Shown: positions 1 through 9,051 of the stretch, piece by piece | Position numbering within the stretch: the first letter of the stretch is position 1 | How the letters are laid out: the number at the start of each line of letters is the position of its first letter | Origin: JAJPKK01 sp963844635 | GTDB lineage: Bacteria > Pseudomonadota > Alphaproteobacteria > Rhizobiales > Xanthobacteraceae | NCBI GenBank assembly: GCA_963844635.1 | Contig: CAWJPD010000003.1 | Location: forward strand, 248,001-312,000 | Length of the DNA: 64,000 nt | Direction: 5' to 3' | The notes under the pieces: model-generated | What the model saw: the letters and a program-made list of their open reading frames with translations, nothing else | Database searches by the model: none | What the model was told of the DNA's origin: nothing | Position numbers and translations under genes: made by a program

Positions 1-189
1 TCGAGGAGGCGCGGCGCCAGGCAGGGAACCGGAATGACGTCCAATACGTCAATTTTTCCACTGTCAGCCGTTATCTCAGCAGGACCGGGAAATTCAACCG
101 ATTCCGGTTCATCCTGGTGCCGCCGAGCCGCGTTCTGATCGTCCCAAAATAGAGATCGACGGGGTTGGCGGTGATGCAGAGCCAATGCG

Positions 190-888
190 ATGGATGACTG
201 GGTCGCGTTCTACGATTCCCCGCATTCGATCTATGTGAATGCGCGGCATCGAGACCTCCATTACGCCCGTCTCGCTGACGAGATGGCGGCCTATGTTCCG
301 GGGCGGGGCGCCGCCGTGCTCGATTATGGCTGCGGCGAGGCCCTGCATGCCGATCGCCTGGCGGTCGCCGCCGGAACGCTGACCCTCGCCGAGGCGGCAC
401 CCACCGTGCGCGCACGCCTTGCCGAGCGTTTCCGCGCCAATCCACGCATCGCGGTGAAGTCGACACAGGACGTGCTGGCGATGGCGCCGCAATGCTTCGA
501 CTTGATCATCATGCATTCGGTGTCTCAATATGTGTCGCGGGACGAGTTCGACCGGGTGGTGCGGAGCTTTCATCACTTGCTGCGGCCGGGTGGACTGCTT
601 CTGGTCGGCGACGTGATCCCGCCGCACCTACCCGCTGCTTCCGACGCGGTCGCCCTGTTGCGGTTCGGCTGGAACGACGGGTTTTTTCTTGCCGCCGTTT
701 CGGGGCTGATCCGCACGGCTTTTTCCGACTACCGGCGGCTGCGCAGCCGGATCGGCCTAACGCGTTACAATGGGGAAGATATGACTGGGAAGCTTGCGGC
801 AGCCGGTTACGCCGTCTCTCGGCCGGCCGCCAACCTCGGCCATCTCCAAACCCGGATGACGTTTGCTGCGCGCAAACCCCTCGGCTGA
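190..888 (+). CDS. Class I SAM-dependent methyltransferase
   Basis: This 232-residue protein has a Rossmann methyltransferase fold. Motif I is visible as VLDYGCGEA at about residues 43-51, followed by an acidic residue at the end of the second strand (LTLAEAA). A late segment, HHLLRPGGLLLVGDVIPP, matches the post-motif III region of the Methyltransf_11/25 type. The ATG at 190 starts the conserved N-terminal part (MDDWVAFYDSPHSIYVN); no strong ribosome site is obvious. It is soluble and has no signal peptide. The substrate cannot be read from sequence. The next gene lies on the other strand and a palindrome follows the stop. The sequence upstream of 190 holds nothing I can support. Confidence 0.85.
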   Translation: MDDWVAFYDSPHSIYVNARHRDLHYARLADEMAAYVPGRGAAVLDYGCGEALHADRLAVAAGTLTLAEAAPTVRARLAERFRANPRIAVKSTQDVLAMAPQCFDLIIMHSVSQYVSRDEFDRVVRSFHHLLRPGGLLLVGDVIPPHLPAASDAVALLRFGWNDGFFLAAVSGLIRTAFSDYRRLRSRIGLTRYNGEDMTGKLAAAGYAVSRPAANLGHLQTRMTFAARKPLG

Positions 889-896
889 CGAAAAAT

Positions 897-965
897 CGTA
901 GCGTGGGCAACGCGCCAACGTTTTGTGCAGGAAACAGCCCGTGTAGGCGCGTTGCCCACCCTACG
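897..965. repeat. Intergenic palindrome
   Basis: Two 20-base arms, 897-916 and 946-965, are reverse complements at 19 of 20 positions and enclose a loop of about 29 bases. The arms are built around gtgggcaacgcg. The element lies just after the methyltransferase stop and before the convergent crystallin-domain gene. It could act as a bidirectional terminator, or be a member of a dispersed palindromic repeat family, but no second copy was seen in the window. Confidence 0.7.
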
Positions 966-1001
966 AGTTATTGATTCGATCTGGTCGGAACGTGCTCTAA
1001 T

Positions 1002-2133
1002 CTAAACGCCGGGCCCGGCTTGGGTGCACAAGAAGGACCCGATCATCTTATTGAATTCCGGTCCCAGCATCGGGTACATCCCGGGAATCAGCCGCATCGC
1101 GGTGCCGCCAAAATCCTCATCGGTGTAGAGGTCCCACGTACCCGACTGGACCTGGATCGACGAAATTTCATTGCGCCAACCAGTCTGGGAGAGTTTTGGC
1201 TGATTATCCCCGGTAGGGGCCGAGGTGCCGGCAAAGTTCGGGTCGGAGAAGATGGTCAGCGCGCACTGGCCGTCCCCCGGCGGAGGCGGGGGAGGCGGAG
1301 GCAGTGCCGCCACTTGCGCGGGCGGCGGGCCAACCTGCGGGCAGTATGAGACGCATTGCGGCTCAGCGCCCCCATCCACCAGGTCAACCATGCGCCACTG
1401 CAGCGAGCACCCTTCCGGGGTGAAGCCCGTGCAGTAGGGCCGATCAACCGAAACATAGCCGTCGGCGTACCAGTACGATCCTCCGATCAGCGCCACACCA
1501 AGAGCAGTCAGCGGGACAAACAGCCGTCTCGCGCCGCCGACATAAATGTACCGCGGCCCCTTCGCGATCGGGAAAAAGCGATTGTTAACTGAAACAACGG
1601 GAAAGTTTGGTCGCACTCCCGCCGGCCCCGGTCGTAGGCCGTTAAGAACAGGCGTCGCAATCGGCTTCCCCGGTCCGAGCTTGAGCGCCGTTCCCGAAGG
1701 CTGCCCCAAGCGCACTGTATTAGCCCCGATGCCGATTGGCTGTTGACCGCGACCTTGTTGCAGGTTTTGGGGGCCTGGCTGAAGGTTTGGATTTCCGATT
1801 GGGCAACACGGTCCGCTGTGGCGGCGGGCCATTGCCATTTTGATGCGGCACAAAGTTCGGGTGCGGCTGCTGAACGATGCGTGGTTGCTGGACCACGTGG
1901 GGCTGCTGAACCACCCGGGGTTGGACATGCGGTTGCTGAACGATATGCGGCTGCTGGACCACGCGAGGCTGCACAACGACACGCGGCCGCGGCGGGGGTG
2001 CCGCATGCTGCGGGGGTGGCTTTTTGTTGGGCTGCGCGACGGCGTCGATAGATATGAACCCGCCGGTCGCCGCGGCCGTCAGTAACGTTAACATCGCAAG
2101 CCGCGTTCCTCTACTGAAACCTTGTGACCGCAA
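1002..2133 (-). pseudogene. Secreted protein with QP-rich repeats and beta/gamma-crystallin-like domain, frameshifted
   Basis: Two minus-strand frames make one protein of about 376 residues. The N-terminal frame starts at 2133 with a signal peptide (MRSQGFSRGTRLAMLTLLTA, then AVAQP) and continues into about ten VVQQPH/RVVQQP-type repeats. The C-terminal frame has a hydrophobic segment (LTALGVALIGGSYW), Cys pairs, a proline run, and two Greek-key-like units (CALTIFSDPNFAGTSAP and TWDLYTDEDFGGTAMRL) typical of beta/gamma-crystallin folds. The switch falls near 1793-1803; the span is one base longer than a multiple of three, so a single inserted base would explain it. The protein is probably exported to the periplasm or envelope; such domains often bind calcium, but the role is unknown. 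Sequencing error is as likely as true inactivation. Confidence 0.7.
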
Positions 2134-2252
2134 TTGAACCTCCTCGCCCCCGTTTCGCTCCGGCCGTCCGTTGTCCTGAACGGCGGGTTAGCCTATACCC
2201 CCGGCTGCACCATGTCACCGAATTGTGATCGCAGCCGGAACGGCCCGCCCCG

Positions 2253-3024
2253 ATGACCTCTCCGTCCGTGCCGCGACGCTTCAGTTCCGGTGCGATCGAG
2301 ATCGCGTTCATCGACGAGGGCGAGGGAGAGCCGATCGTCCTCATTCACGGCTTTGCCTCCAACAAGGAGGTGAACTGGGTTTATCCCAGTTGGACCACCA
2401 CACTGGTGCAGGCCGGGCGGCGCGCGCTCGCCATCGACAATCGCGGTCATGGCGCCTCGACCAAGCTTTACGATCCGGCGCTCTACGACACCGGGCTGAT
2501 GGCGGAGGATGTCCGCGCCTTGCTCGATCATTTGCGGATCGAGCGCGCCGACATCATGGGGTATTCGATGGGCGCCCGCGTCACCGCATTTCTATCGCTT
2601 GCGCATCCCAAGCGGGTGCGCGCTGCCATCCTGGGCGGCCTCGGCAGTCGGCTCGTCGAGGGCGTCGGCCTCCCCGAGTTGATTGCGATCGCGCTGGAGG
2701 CGCCCTCGGTCGATGACGTGAGCGACCCGCAAGGCCGGCATGTTCCGGATTTTCGCGGATCAGACAAAGTCCGATCGCCGGGCACTGGCCGCCTGCATCC
2801 GCGGCACCCGCCAGACCCTGACACGCGAGGAAGTCGCTTCTCTCACCGTCCCGATGCTGATCGCGGTTGGCTCACGGGATCAGGTTGCCGGTTCAGCGCC
2901 GGCGCTGGCGGCGATGATCCCGGGCGCCCGCGCAATCGAAATCCCGAACCGCGATCACATGCTCGCCGTCGGCGATCGGGTGTTCAAGGCCGCCGTGCTG
3001 GACTTTTTGCAGACGCGGCCGTGA
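2253..3024 (+). pseudogene. Alpha/beta hydrolase, one frameshift
   Basis: The N-terminal frame shows the oxyanion-hole motif (IVLIHGFASNK) and the nucleophile elbow GYSMGA. The C-terminal frame, from about 2735, supplies the acid region (MLIAVGSRDQVAG) and the catalytic His (IPNRDHMLAVGD). The frames join if one G is removed from the gg at 2733-2734; the span is one base longer than a multiple of three. The corrected product is about 256 residues, normal for this family. The start at 2253 follows a divergent intergenic region. The substrate is unknown; esterases, lactonases and C-C bond hydrolases share this layout. Given the other indels nearby, this is probably an intact gene with a sequence error. 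Confidence 0.75.
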
Positions 3025-3165
3025 ACGCGCGCATCAGCGGTGCAGTTCTCGAAGCGAGGCGCGGCGTTGACGGGCCGCCGTGGCGGCAGCGGGCGGAAAC
3101 TGGCAGAACCGCCGGCTGCCTCCCATATGCGCGAGGTCGTGCAAGCACCGTTCTGGAGGACGGGG

Positions 3166-3992
3166 ATGCTGGAGACCCAGCAAGTCAAGGCAGGGCCGCG
3201 CAACGGCGAGGAGCCGCTGTGGGCGCGGATACTGCAGCGAGGCAGAGGCAATTGTCCGACAGGAGCCTCAGCTCGCGACGCTCATCGATCGCGCGGTATT
3301 TTCGCATCGCGACCTTGCCGCCGCCGTCATTCACCAGATCAGCGAACGGCTCGCCGTCCCCGTGCTCGGAGAGGGATCGATCCGGCAAGCCTTCCTGGAG
3401 GCTTTGCAGGACTCTCCTGACCTTAGCGAGGCGTTTCGTGCCGACATCGTCGCCACCTATGATCGCGACCCGGCCACCACGCGGTTCGTCGAGCCCCTGC
3501 TCTATTTCAAAGGCTTTCACGCGATCCAAACGCACCGGCTGGCGCACTGGTTGTGGACCAGGCACCGCAGGGACTTTGCCCTCTATTTGCAGAGCCGATC
3601 CTCCGCCGTGTTCCAGACCGACATTCATCCGGCGGCGAAAATCGGCCGCGGCATTTTTCTCGATCACGCGACCGGGCTTGTGGTCGGGCGAGACGGCGCG
3701 CGTCGAGGACGATGTCTCGCTGTTACATGGCGTGACTCTCGGCGGCACCGGCAACGAGAACGGCGACCGCCACCCGAAGATCCGCTCCGGCGTCATGATC
3801 GGCGCCGGGGCCAAGATCCTCGGCAATATCGAGGTCGGCCATTGCGCGCGCATCGCCGCCGGCTCGGTCGTCCTCAAGCCGGTGCCGAACAATGTGACGG
3901 TGGCCGGAGTTCCTGCGCGGGTGATTGGCGAGGCCGGCTGCGCGGAACCCTCGCGCACCATGGACCAGATGCTCTATAACGTCGCCGTCTAG
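3166..3992 (+). pseudogene. cysE: Serine O-acetyltransferase, two frameshifts
   Basis: CysE transfers acetyl from acetyl-CoA to L-serine, the first step of cysteine synthesis. The product is pieced together from three frames: MLETQQVKAG at the start, a helical N-terminal domain (EAEAIVRQEPQLATLIDRAV; FHAIQTHRLAHWLW), and a left-handed beta-helix hexapeptide domain (IHPAAKIGRGIFLDHATG; HGVTLGGTG; KILGNIEVGHCARIAAGS). Removing one T near 3233 and one G from ggg at 3686-3688 gives a continuous protein of about 274 residues, the usual length. The second fix restores LVVGETARVEDDV. The ATG at 3166 is preceded by ggagg. The TAG stop overlaps the first base pair of a hairpin repeat. Errors in homopolymers suggest an intact gene in the organism. 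Confidence 0.8.
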
Positions 3993-4133
3993 AGCGGGAT
4001 GCGTTCAGTTTAAATTGCCTCCCGCTCGGGTTCCTTTGCGCATCCGTCACGGACTACGCTCGACGACGGATGCGTGGTGATTTTGCGCATGATCTTGGCC
4101 TGAAAAGTCTGCAACTTTGCGGGAGCATGCGTT
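3991..4133. repeat. Composite hairpin repeat, copy R1 (modules A, M, B)
   Basis: Three inverted repeats lie in a row. Module A pairs gagcggga (3992-3999) with tcccgctc (4020-4027). Module M pairs cgcatccgtc (4039-4048) with gacggatgcg (4065-4074). Module B, 4085-4132, runs from gcgcatgatc through aaaagtctgcaac to gcatgcg. Related copies occur at 17270, 31529, 38321, 44532, 51536, 62677 and, degraded, 63617. The element starts inside the TAG stop of cysE, so it probably also serves as the transcript end. Confidence 0.85.
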
Positions 4134-4221
4134 AGCGGGACGTGGCACAGCGCTGGTGGCAGTGAAGTTGGGGCAGCACGCCGGCGCGCAAGCCGTTCGT
4201 TGCTTGGGCAGAGGAGGCGTC

Positions 4222-4430
4222 ATGGACGTGCTGGAAATCCGCAAACTCGAAAATTACATGAAACGCCTTTTCGGCAATGCCAAGCTGCGTGTCGTCCCGC
4301 GCCCAAAAAAGGAGGATTTGCCGAGGTTTATGTCGGCGAGGAATTCATCGGCGTGATGTTCGTCGACGATGAGGACGAGGAGCGTTCCTACAATTTTCAG
4401 ATGGCCATTCTTGCGACCGACCTCGAATAG
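4222..4430 (+). pseudogene. DUF3126 family protein, one frameshift
   Basis: This is a short alphaproteobacterial protein of unknown function, about 69 residues when corrected. The N-terminal frame gives MDVLEIRKLENYMKRLFGN and RVVPRPKK; the C-terminal frame gives AEVYVGEEFIGVMFVDD and SYNFQMAILATDLE. These joined segments match the DUF3126 family pattern as I know it. One base is missing near 4316-4322; the span is one short of a multiple of three. A good ribosome site (gaggagg, 4211-4217) precedes the ATG. The strict conservation on both sides of the break suggests a sequence error rather than decay. Confidence 0.8.
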
Positions 4431-4562
4431 GCCCGCCGCCTATCATCGCGAGCCGCGTTGACGCACCGCCGCGCTTATGGAAAAAAGCAAGGAAAATAGT
4501 GCTGGCGGGGGGAGGTTACCCGTTCGGACCGATCGCGCAGCGATCCGGGGCGGACCGAGGAG

Positions 4563-5954
4563 ATGGCCATGGCTGCTCGCATTCCACCAAACTTTCGGCG
4601 CGTGATTACCGCTGCCGCCGGCGGAAACGTCATCGAGTGGTACGACTTCTATATTTTCGGCAGCCTCGCCTCGGTCCTTTCGGTCAAATTCTTCGAAAAA
4701 AGCAATCCCGTCGCGGCGCTTCTCAGCACCATCGCGTTGTTCACCGCCGGGTTCCTGGTTCGTCCACTGGGCGCCTTCGTGTTCGGCTGGATGGGTGACC
4801 GTGTCGGTCGCAAGCATACGTTCCTGATCACGCTCGCCGGCATGGCGATCGGGACCGGTGCGATCGGCTTGATCCCAAGCTTCGACACGATCGGGGTGAG
4901 CGCCGCCATCATCTTGTTCTGTCTGCGCATGATCCAGGGCCTTTGTCTTGGCGGCCAATATGGTGGCGCGATCACCTATGTCGCTGAACATGTCTCCGAT
5001 GAGCGCCGCGGTTATTATACGGGCTGGCTGCAGACCTCGCCCACCCTTGGCATCGTGCTATCCCTCGTGGTCATCATCGTGGTCCGCGCCTATGCCGGGG
5101 AGGCCGTGTTCAACGAATGGGCCTGGCGCATCCCGTTCCTGTTCTCGTTCCTTTTGGTTTTCATTGCCTTCTACATCCGGACCCATTTCGAAGAATCGCC
5201 GATTTTCAAGGAGATCAAGGCCAAAGGCCAGATGACCAAAAATCCCTGGCGGGAAGCTTTTCTCGGCGCCAACGCCAAGTTCGTGCTGATCGCGAGCATC
5301 ATCGTGCTCGGCGAAGGCGTCGTCTGGTACAGCGGACAGTTCTGGGCGCTGTATTTCCTGCAGCAGGTTTCCAAGATCGATGCGCTCAGCACGTCGTATA
5401 TCGTTGGAGCAGGCCTTATCATCGGCACGCCGACGATCGTCCTGTTCGGCTGGCTCTCCGACCATATCGGCCGCAAGCCGGTGATCTTGACCGGCCTGCT
5501 GCTCGCCGCCGCCACTTACTATCCGCTTTATACGTGGCTCGGGGCGGCGACCCAGCCCGGCAACATCGACTACCTGACGGCCATCGTCATCGTCGCGATC
5601 CTCGTGGCCTATGTCGGAATGGTGTACGGGCCGATCGGGGCCTTCCTCGCCGAATTTTTTCCCGCCCGCATCCGCTACACTTCGGTCTCGGTGCCCTATC
5701 ATATCGGCAATGGCTGGGGCGGCGGCCTCGTGCCCTTCATCACTTCGGCGGCCTACCTGGCGACCGGCAGCCTCGCCTATGCATTGATCTACCCGATTGC
5801 CGTGCCCGCGATCTGTTTCGTGCTCGGCGTTTTCCTGATGCCGGAAACGCGGAACATGCGCATCTGGGAGGCGACGCCGGAAGACAAAAGCGGACCTGCG
5901 CTCGCAAGCGCCGACGCGTTTGCCCCCTCGCCGATGCCCTCGCCCGGAACGTGA
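4563..5954 (+). CDS. MFS transporter, metabolite:H+ symporter (MHS) type
   Basis: A 463-residue inner-membrane carrier with about 12 membrane segments. The start (AAAGGNVIEWYDFYIFGSLA) is the hallmark of the MHS family, which includes shikimate, proline/betaine, alpha-ketoglutarate and citrate symporters. The loop 2-3 motif GWMGDRVGRKHT and its second-half partner GWLSDHIGRKPV are both present. The ATG at 4569 sits at better spacing from the ggaccgaggag site than the one at 4563, so the true start may be two codons later. It faces, tail to tail, the operon at 6011-9000, whose acyl-CoA-type enzymes suggest that it may import a substrate for that pathway. This link is inferred from position only. 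Confidence 0.88.
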   Translation: MAMAARIPPNFRRVITAAAGGNVIEWYDFYIFGSLASVLSVKFFEKSNPVAALLSTIALFTAGFLVRPLGAFVFGWMGDRVGRKHTFLITLAGMAIGTGAIGLIPSFDTIGVSAAIILFCLRMIQGLCLGGQYGGAITYVAEHVSDERRGYYTGWLQTSPTLGIVLSLVVIIVVRAYAGEAVFNEWAWRIPFLFSFLLVFIAFYIRTHFEESPIFKEIKAKGQMTKNPWREAFLGANAKFVLIASIIVLGEGVVWYSGQFWALYFLQQVSKIDALSTSYIVGAGLIIGTPTIVLFGWLSDHIGRKPVILTGLLLAAATYYPLYTWLGAATQPGNIDYLTAIVIVAILVAYVGMVYGPIGAFLAEFFPARIRYTSVSVPYHIGNGWGGGLVPFITSAAYLATGSLAYALIYPIAVPAICFVLGVFLMPETRNMRIWEATPEDKSGPALASADAFAPSPMPSPGT

Positions 5955-6010
5955 TGCATTCGCCGCGACGCGTAGGCCGCAACGCTTGCGCGGCTGACAA
6001 TGTGAAGGAG

Positions 6011-6931
6011 TTATTCGCGGCCGGCGCTATTTGTCGTGAGCGCCGCCCTGAGATGACGCAGCACCCGCCGGCGCAGTTCGGCCTGCTGCTCCGGCGTCCA
6101 TTTTCGGAAGCCCTCGCCCGATTTCATGCCGAGTCTGCCTTGTGCAACCAGCGCTTCGAGGTAAGGCGATGGTCCCGGGCGGGAATCGATCGCTCCCAGC
6201 ACAGTGCGATGGATCTCGAGCGTGAGGTCGGTGCCCACGAGATCGGCATTTTCCAGGGGTCCCAGTACGGCAAGCCTCCGGCCAAATGAGGCCTTGATGA
6301 CGGTGTCGACGGTTTGTGCGTCGCAGATTCCGTTTTCCACCAGCGAGATCGCCTCGCGCCACAGCGCATGCTGGAGTTTATTGCCGACGAAGCCGGGCAC
6401 GTCCCGCCTGACATGGACCGGAGTCTTGCCGATGGCCGCATGCAGGTCGCGCGTGAAAGCGATCGCCTCGGGCGAGGTCCATGGCGTGCCGATCACCTCG
6501 ACGAGCGGCACCAGATAGGGCGGGTTCCACCAATGCGTCCCGAGCGCGCGTTCGCGGTGCGTCAGAACCTCCATGATGGCGGTGATCGGTATGACCGACG
6601 TATTGCTGGCGAAAATGGCCACGCGAGGAGCAGCTTTCTCGATCGCGGCAAACAGCGCTTGCTTGGTCGCCACATCCTCGTGCACCGCTTCGACAACGAA
6701 ATCGGCATCGGACACCGTGTCGGCAAGATTTGGGACGAGGTGCACATTCTGCGCTGCGCGCGCATCCTCGCCAAGGTCGTGCAGATTGGCGAGGATACGC
6801 TCCCGCGCGGTCGCAAGCGTCGGCGCGTGGGCATCGGTCAGGGCGACGGCATGGCCTGCAGAGGCGAAGACCTGCGCAATGCCATGTCCCATGAGGCCGG
6901 CGCCGACAACCGCGATCCGTGCTTTGCTCAT
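6011..6931 (-). CDS. 3-hydroxyacyl-CoA dehydrogenase family, NAD-binding
   Basis: A 306-residue NAD-dependent dehydrogenase. The N-terminal Rossmann motif VVGAGLMGHGIAQVFASAG is followed by a VEAVHED segment, a SNTSVIPITAI strand and the catalytic histidine loop GTHWWNPPYLVPLVEVI. The C-terminal 3HCDH helical domain includes VPGFVGNKLQHALWREA. The length fits single-domain enzymes of the 3-hydroxybutyryl-CoA, L-carnitine and L-gulonate dehydrogenase group; the exact substrate is open. The ATG at 6931 is chosen because the in-frame codon at 6937 is TTG and no clear ribosome site separates them. It is the last gene of a four-gene minus-strand set, about 36 bases after the SDR gene. Confidence 0.88.
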   Translation of the reverse strand: MSKARIAVVGAGLMGHGIAQVFASAGHAVALTDAHAPTLATARERILANLHDLGEDARAAQNVHLVPNLADTVSDADFVVEAVHEDVATKQALFAAIEKAAPRVAIFASNTSVIPITAIMEVLTHRERALGTHWWNPPYLVPLVEVIGTPWTSPEAIAFTRDLHAAIGKTPVHVRRDVPGFVGNKLQHALWREAISLVENGICDAQTVDTVIKASFGRRLAVLGPLENADLVGTDLTLEIHRTVLGAIDSRPGPSPYLEALVAQGRLGMKSGEGFRKWTPEQQAELRRRVLRHLRAALTTNSAGRE

Positions 6932-6966
6932 CCGCAAGCCGCGTATCGATGCTCCGGCATTGCGCG

Positions 6967-7770
6967 TCAGCCCGCCGTGTAGCCGCCGTCGGCGTAGAGG
7001 ATGTGCCCGGTGTAGAAGTCCGAGGCTTTTGAGGCGAGGAACAAAAGCGGGCCTGCGAGGTCGGACGGTTCGCCCAGGCGGCCCTTCGGCACGCGGGCAA
7101 GAAAGCCCTTGCGGACCTCGGTCGCGCGCTCATTGTCCTCGTACATCCACGCGGTGAGCGGGGAGCGAAACACGGTCGGCCCGAGTGCATTGACCGTGAT
7201 GCCGGTCGCACCCAGCTCGCAGCCGAGCGCCTTGGTGATGCCGTCAACCGCCGACTTCGACGCGCAATAGGCGGTGTAGCCCGCCGGATGGCCCAACAGG
7301 CCGCGCGCCGATGAGGTCAGGATCACTCGGCCACCGAGGCCCTGCTTGAGCATCTGGCGAACGGCCGCGCGTGCCATCAGCCAGGATTGCGTGACATTGG
7401 CGTCCATCACGTCGAGGAAGTCTTGCGGCTTCTGGTCGACGATTTTCGCGACCTTGTTGAGCCCGGACGCCATCACCAAAATATCGACGCGTCCGAACTT
7501 TTCGACCGCGTTTTTGACGATCGTCTCGCAATCGACCTCCGACGAGGGACGCTTGGCGATAATCTCCGTTTTGCCGCCCAGCGTCTCGCAGCCGGCCGCG
7601 ACTTTCTTGAGTCCGTCGAGCTTGCTCCCGCAGAGCAAGATATTGGCGCCGGCGCCCGCCAGCACCTGGCTCGCCAGCTCACCGAAGGCGCCTGAGGCGC
7701 CGGTCACGATCGCGGTCCTGCCGCGAATGTCGAACAGAGAAGCAGGGTCTTTCAAAAAATCTTCTGCCAT
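6967..7770 (-). CDS. Short-chain dehydrogenase/reductase
   Basis: A 267-residue classical SDR oxidoreductase using NAD(P)H. The cofactor motif TGASGAFG lies at residues 23-30; the active site is visible as SSARG, then YTAYCASK (the YxxxK pair), and the C-terminal LASKASDFYTGHILYADGG strand is typical. The NAG motif appears as the variant MASG. The closest functional group in general layout is gluconate 5-dehydrogenase-like and 3-oxoacyl reductase-like SDRs, but substrate cannot be assigned. It lies between the cupin gene (46-base gap) and the 3-hydroxyacyl-CoA dehydrogenase gene in the same operon. Confidence 0.9.
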   Translation of the reverse strand: MAEDFLKDPASLFDIRGRTAIVTGASGAFGELASQVLAGAGANILLCGSKLDGLKKVAAGCETLGGKTEIIAKRPSSEVDCETIVKNAVEKFGRVDILVMASGLNKVAKIVDQKPQDFLDVMDANVTQSWLMARAAVRQMLKQGLGGRVILTSSARGLLGHPAGYTAYCASKSAVDGITKALGCELGATGITVNALGPTVFRSPLTAWMYEDNERATEVRKGFLARVPKGRLGEPSDLAGPLLFLASKASDFYTGHILYADGGYTAG

Positions 7771-7816
7771 CGGCGAATTCCATCACATTTTTGGTTCGCG
7801 CCGCGCTGTCGCACGC

Positions 7817-8158
7817 TTACTTCGAAGGCGTCGACATGGCGACCAGCATCGTCACCACATCATTGCCACGGTTGACGATTTCCCGCGTTTCATTGGGCGC
7901 AATGAAGCAACTGTCATTCGCTTTGAGCACGGACTGCTTGCCGCCGGCAATGACGGTCAGTTCGCCTGACAGCACGACATAGACCTTCTCGGTCGGCGAC
8001 GCATCGGGACCCGCCCCTCCGCCAGGCAGAAAATGCGAAAGGCCGACCGTGAACTGTTTTGGACCGCCGGCATCGAGGCCGAACAGACGCAGTGACGTAT
8101 ACGCGCGGTGGTTAGGCGCTTCGTAGGCTTTTGCCTCGGAAAACCGCTTGACCTCCAT
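7817..8158 (-). CDS. Cupin-domain protein
   Basis: A 113-residue single-domain cupin. The second half (SPTEKVYVVLSGELTVI, then CFIAPNETREIVNRGND) shows the two cupin motifs, although the first lacks the usual HxH pair and the second has N in place of the histidine, so metal binding may be lost or altered. The start at 8158 is chosen because its ATG shares one base with the TGA stop of the cyclase gene (TGATG), which implies translational coupling. The function is probably as an accessory or isomerase-like enzyme of the operon; this is inferred. Confidence 0.85.
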   Translation of the reverse strand: MEVKRFSEAKAYEAPNHRAYTSLRLFGLDAGGPKQFTVGLSHFLPGGGAGPDASPTEKVYVVLSGELTVIAGGKQSVLKANDSCFIAPNETREIVNRGNDVVTMLVAMSTPSK

Positions 8159-9000
8159 CACCAGGCCTCCCCCTTTTCGATGCGATACGACCCTTTGGGA
8201 TCGACGATGGCGACGAGCCTTATGATGCAGCCGTCGCCGCGATCCCAGTTCCATGGAAAGAACGCGAAGGTGCAGCGCCGCCCGGTGATCTTGTCGAGGT
8301 CGCCGCCGACATTCTCAATGCCGAGAATGCCGTTCTTGAATAGGATGCGATGCACCGGTTCCCACTCCGGGAAATCGGCCTTCCAGTCGCGTCCGCCCGA
8401 CCATTCCTTGTATTCGGCGGCGAGATGCGGGTGCAGCGGCCCATTGCGCTGGGGGCCGATCGCGGTTGCGAGTGGATGGTCGTTGGCCTGGGTGTCGTGT
8501 CCCACTACCTTGACCTTCTTTTCGACGAACCACTCGCCCGCCGAGGGCACGAAGCCCGGTGCGCGGCAAAAGTAATCCTCGCTGTCCTCGTATAGCTTGT
8601 GCCAGCCGGTGTTGACGATCACCACGTCACGCGGCCGCACATGCGCTCCGGCTGCTTTTTCGAGATCGTCATAGGTGATCTGTTCCCATTTCTTCTTCGG
8701 GATCGACACAACAATGCCGGAGCCGAAGAAATGCGGCAGCGGCACTTCGTCGATAAAGGGCGTGCCTTGCACGACATGCGCGGGGGCATCGATATGCGTG
8801 GTGTTGTGCATGCTCGTCGTGATGCGCTGTGACAGCACGCCGGATTTCGCCATGTAATGAATGCGCTCGATCTTGACGTCCTCGAAATAAGGCCAGTTTG
8901 GCGACTGGTATCCGAAGCGGTGGGACAGATTGTAGAACTCCAGCCCCATCGCATTGTCGAGATTGTCCTCGAACGTCACGCCCCTGATGGTCTTCGCCAC
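8158..9000 (-). CDS. Cyclase family protein (kynurenine formamidase-like)
   Basis: A 280-residue metal-dependent hydrolase of the cyclase family (PF04199 type), which includes arylformamidases and isatin hydrolases. The family metal motif is seen as HNTTHIDAPAH at residues 65-75 with all metal residues kept (H, H, D, H). A second conserved stretch, VVGHDTQANDHP, follows. The best start is GTG at 9000, with gggagg about 5 bases upstream; an in-frame TTG lies at 9027. It is the first gene of the operon cyclase, cupin, SDR, 3-hydroxyacyl-CoA dehydrogenase. The order suggests ring or amide opening followed by redox steps on an acyl chain. Confidence 0.88.
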   Translation of the reverse strand: MAKTIRGVTFEDNLDNAMGLEFYNLSHRFGYQSPNWPYFEDVKIERIHYMAKSGVLSQRITTSMHNTTHIDAPAHVVQGTPFIDEVPLPHFFGSGIVVSIPKKKWEQITYDDLEKAAGAHVRPRDVVIVNTGWHKLYEDSEDYFCRAPGFVPSAGEWFVEKKVKVVGHDTQANDHPLATAIGPQRNGPLHPHLAAEYKEWSGGRDWKADFPEWEPVHRILFKNGILGIENVGGDLDKITGRRCTFAFFPWNWDRGDGCIIRLVAIVDPKGSYRIEKGEAW

Positions 9001-9051
9001 GCATGCCTCCCACGGGTTGGCCCGCAAACCTTATAAACTCTGTCTGCGGTA

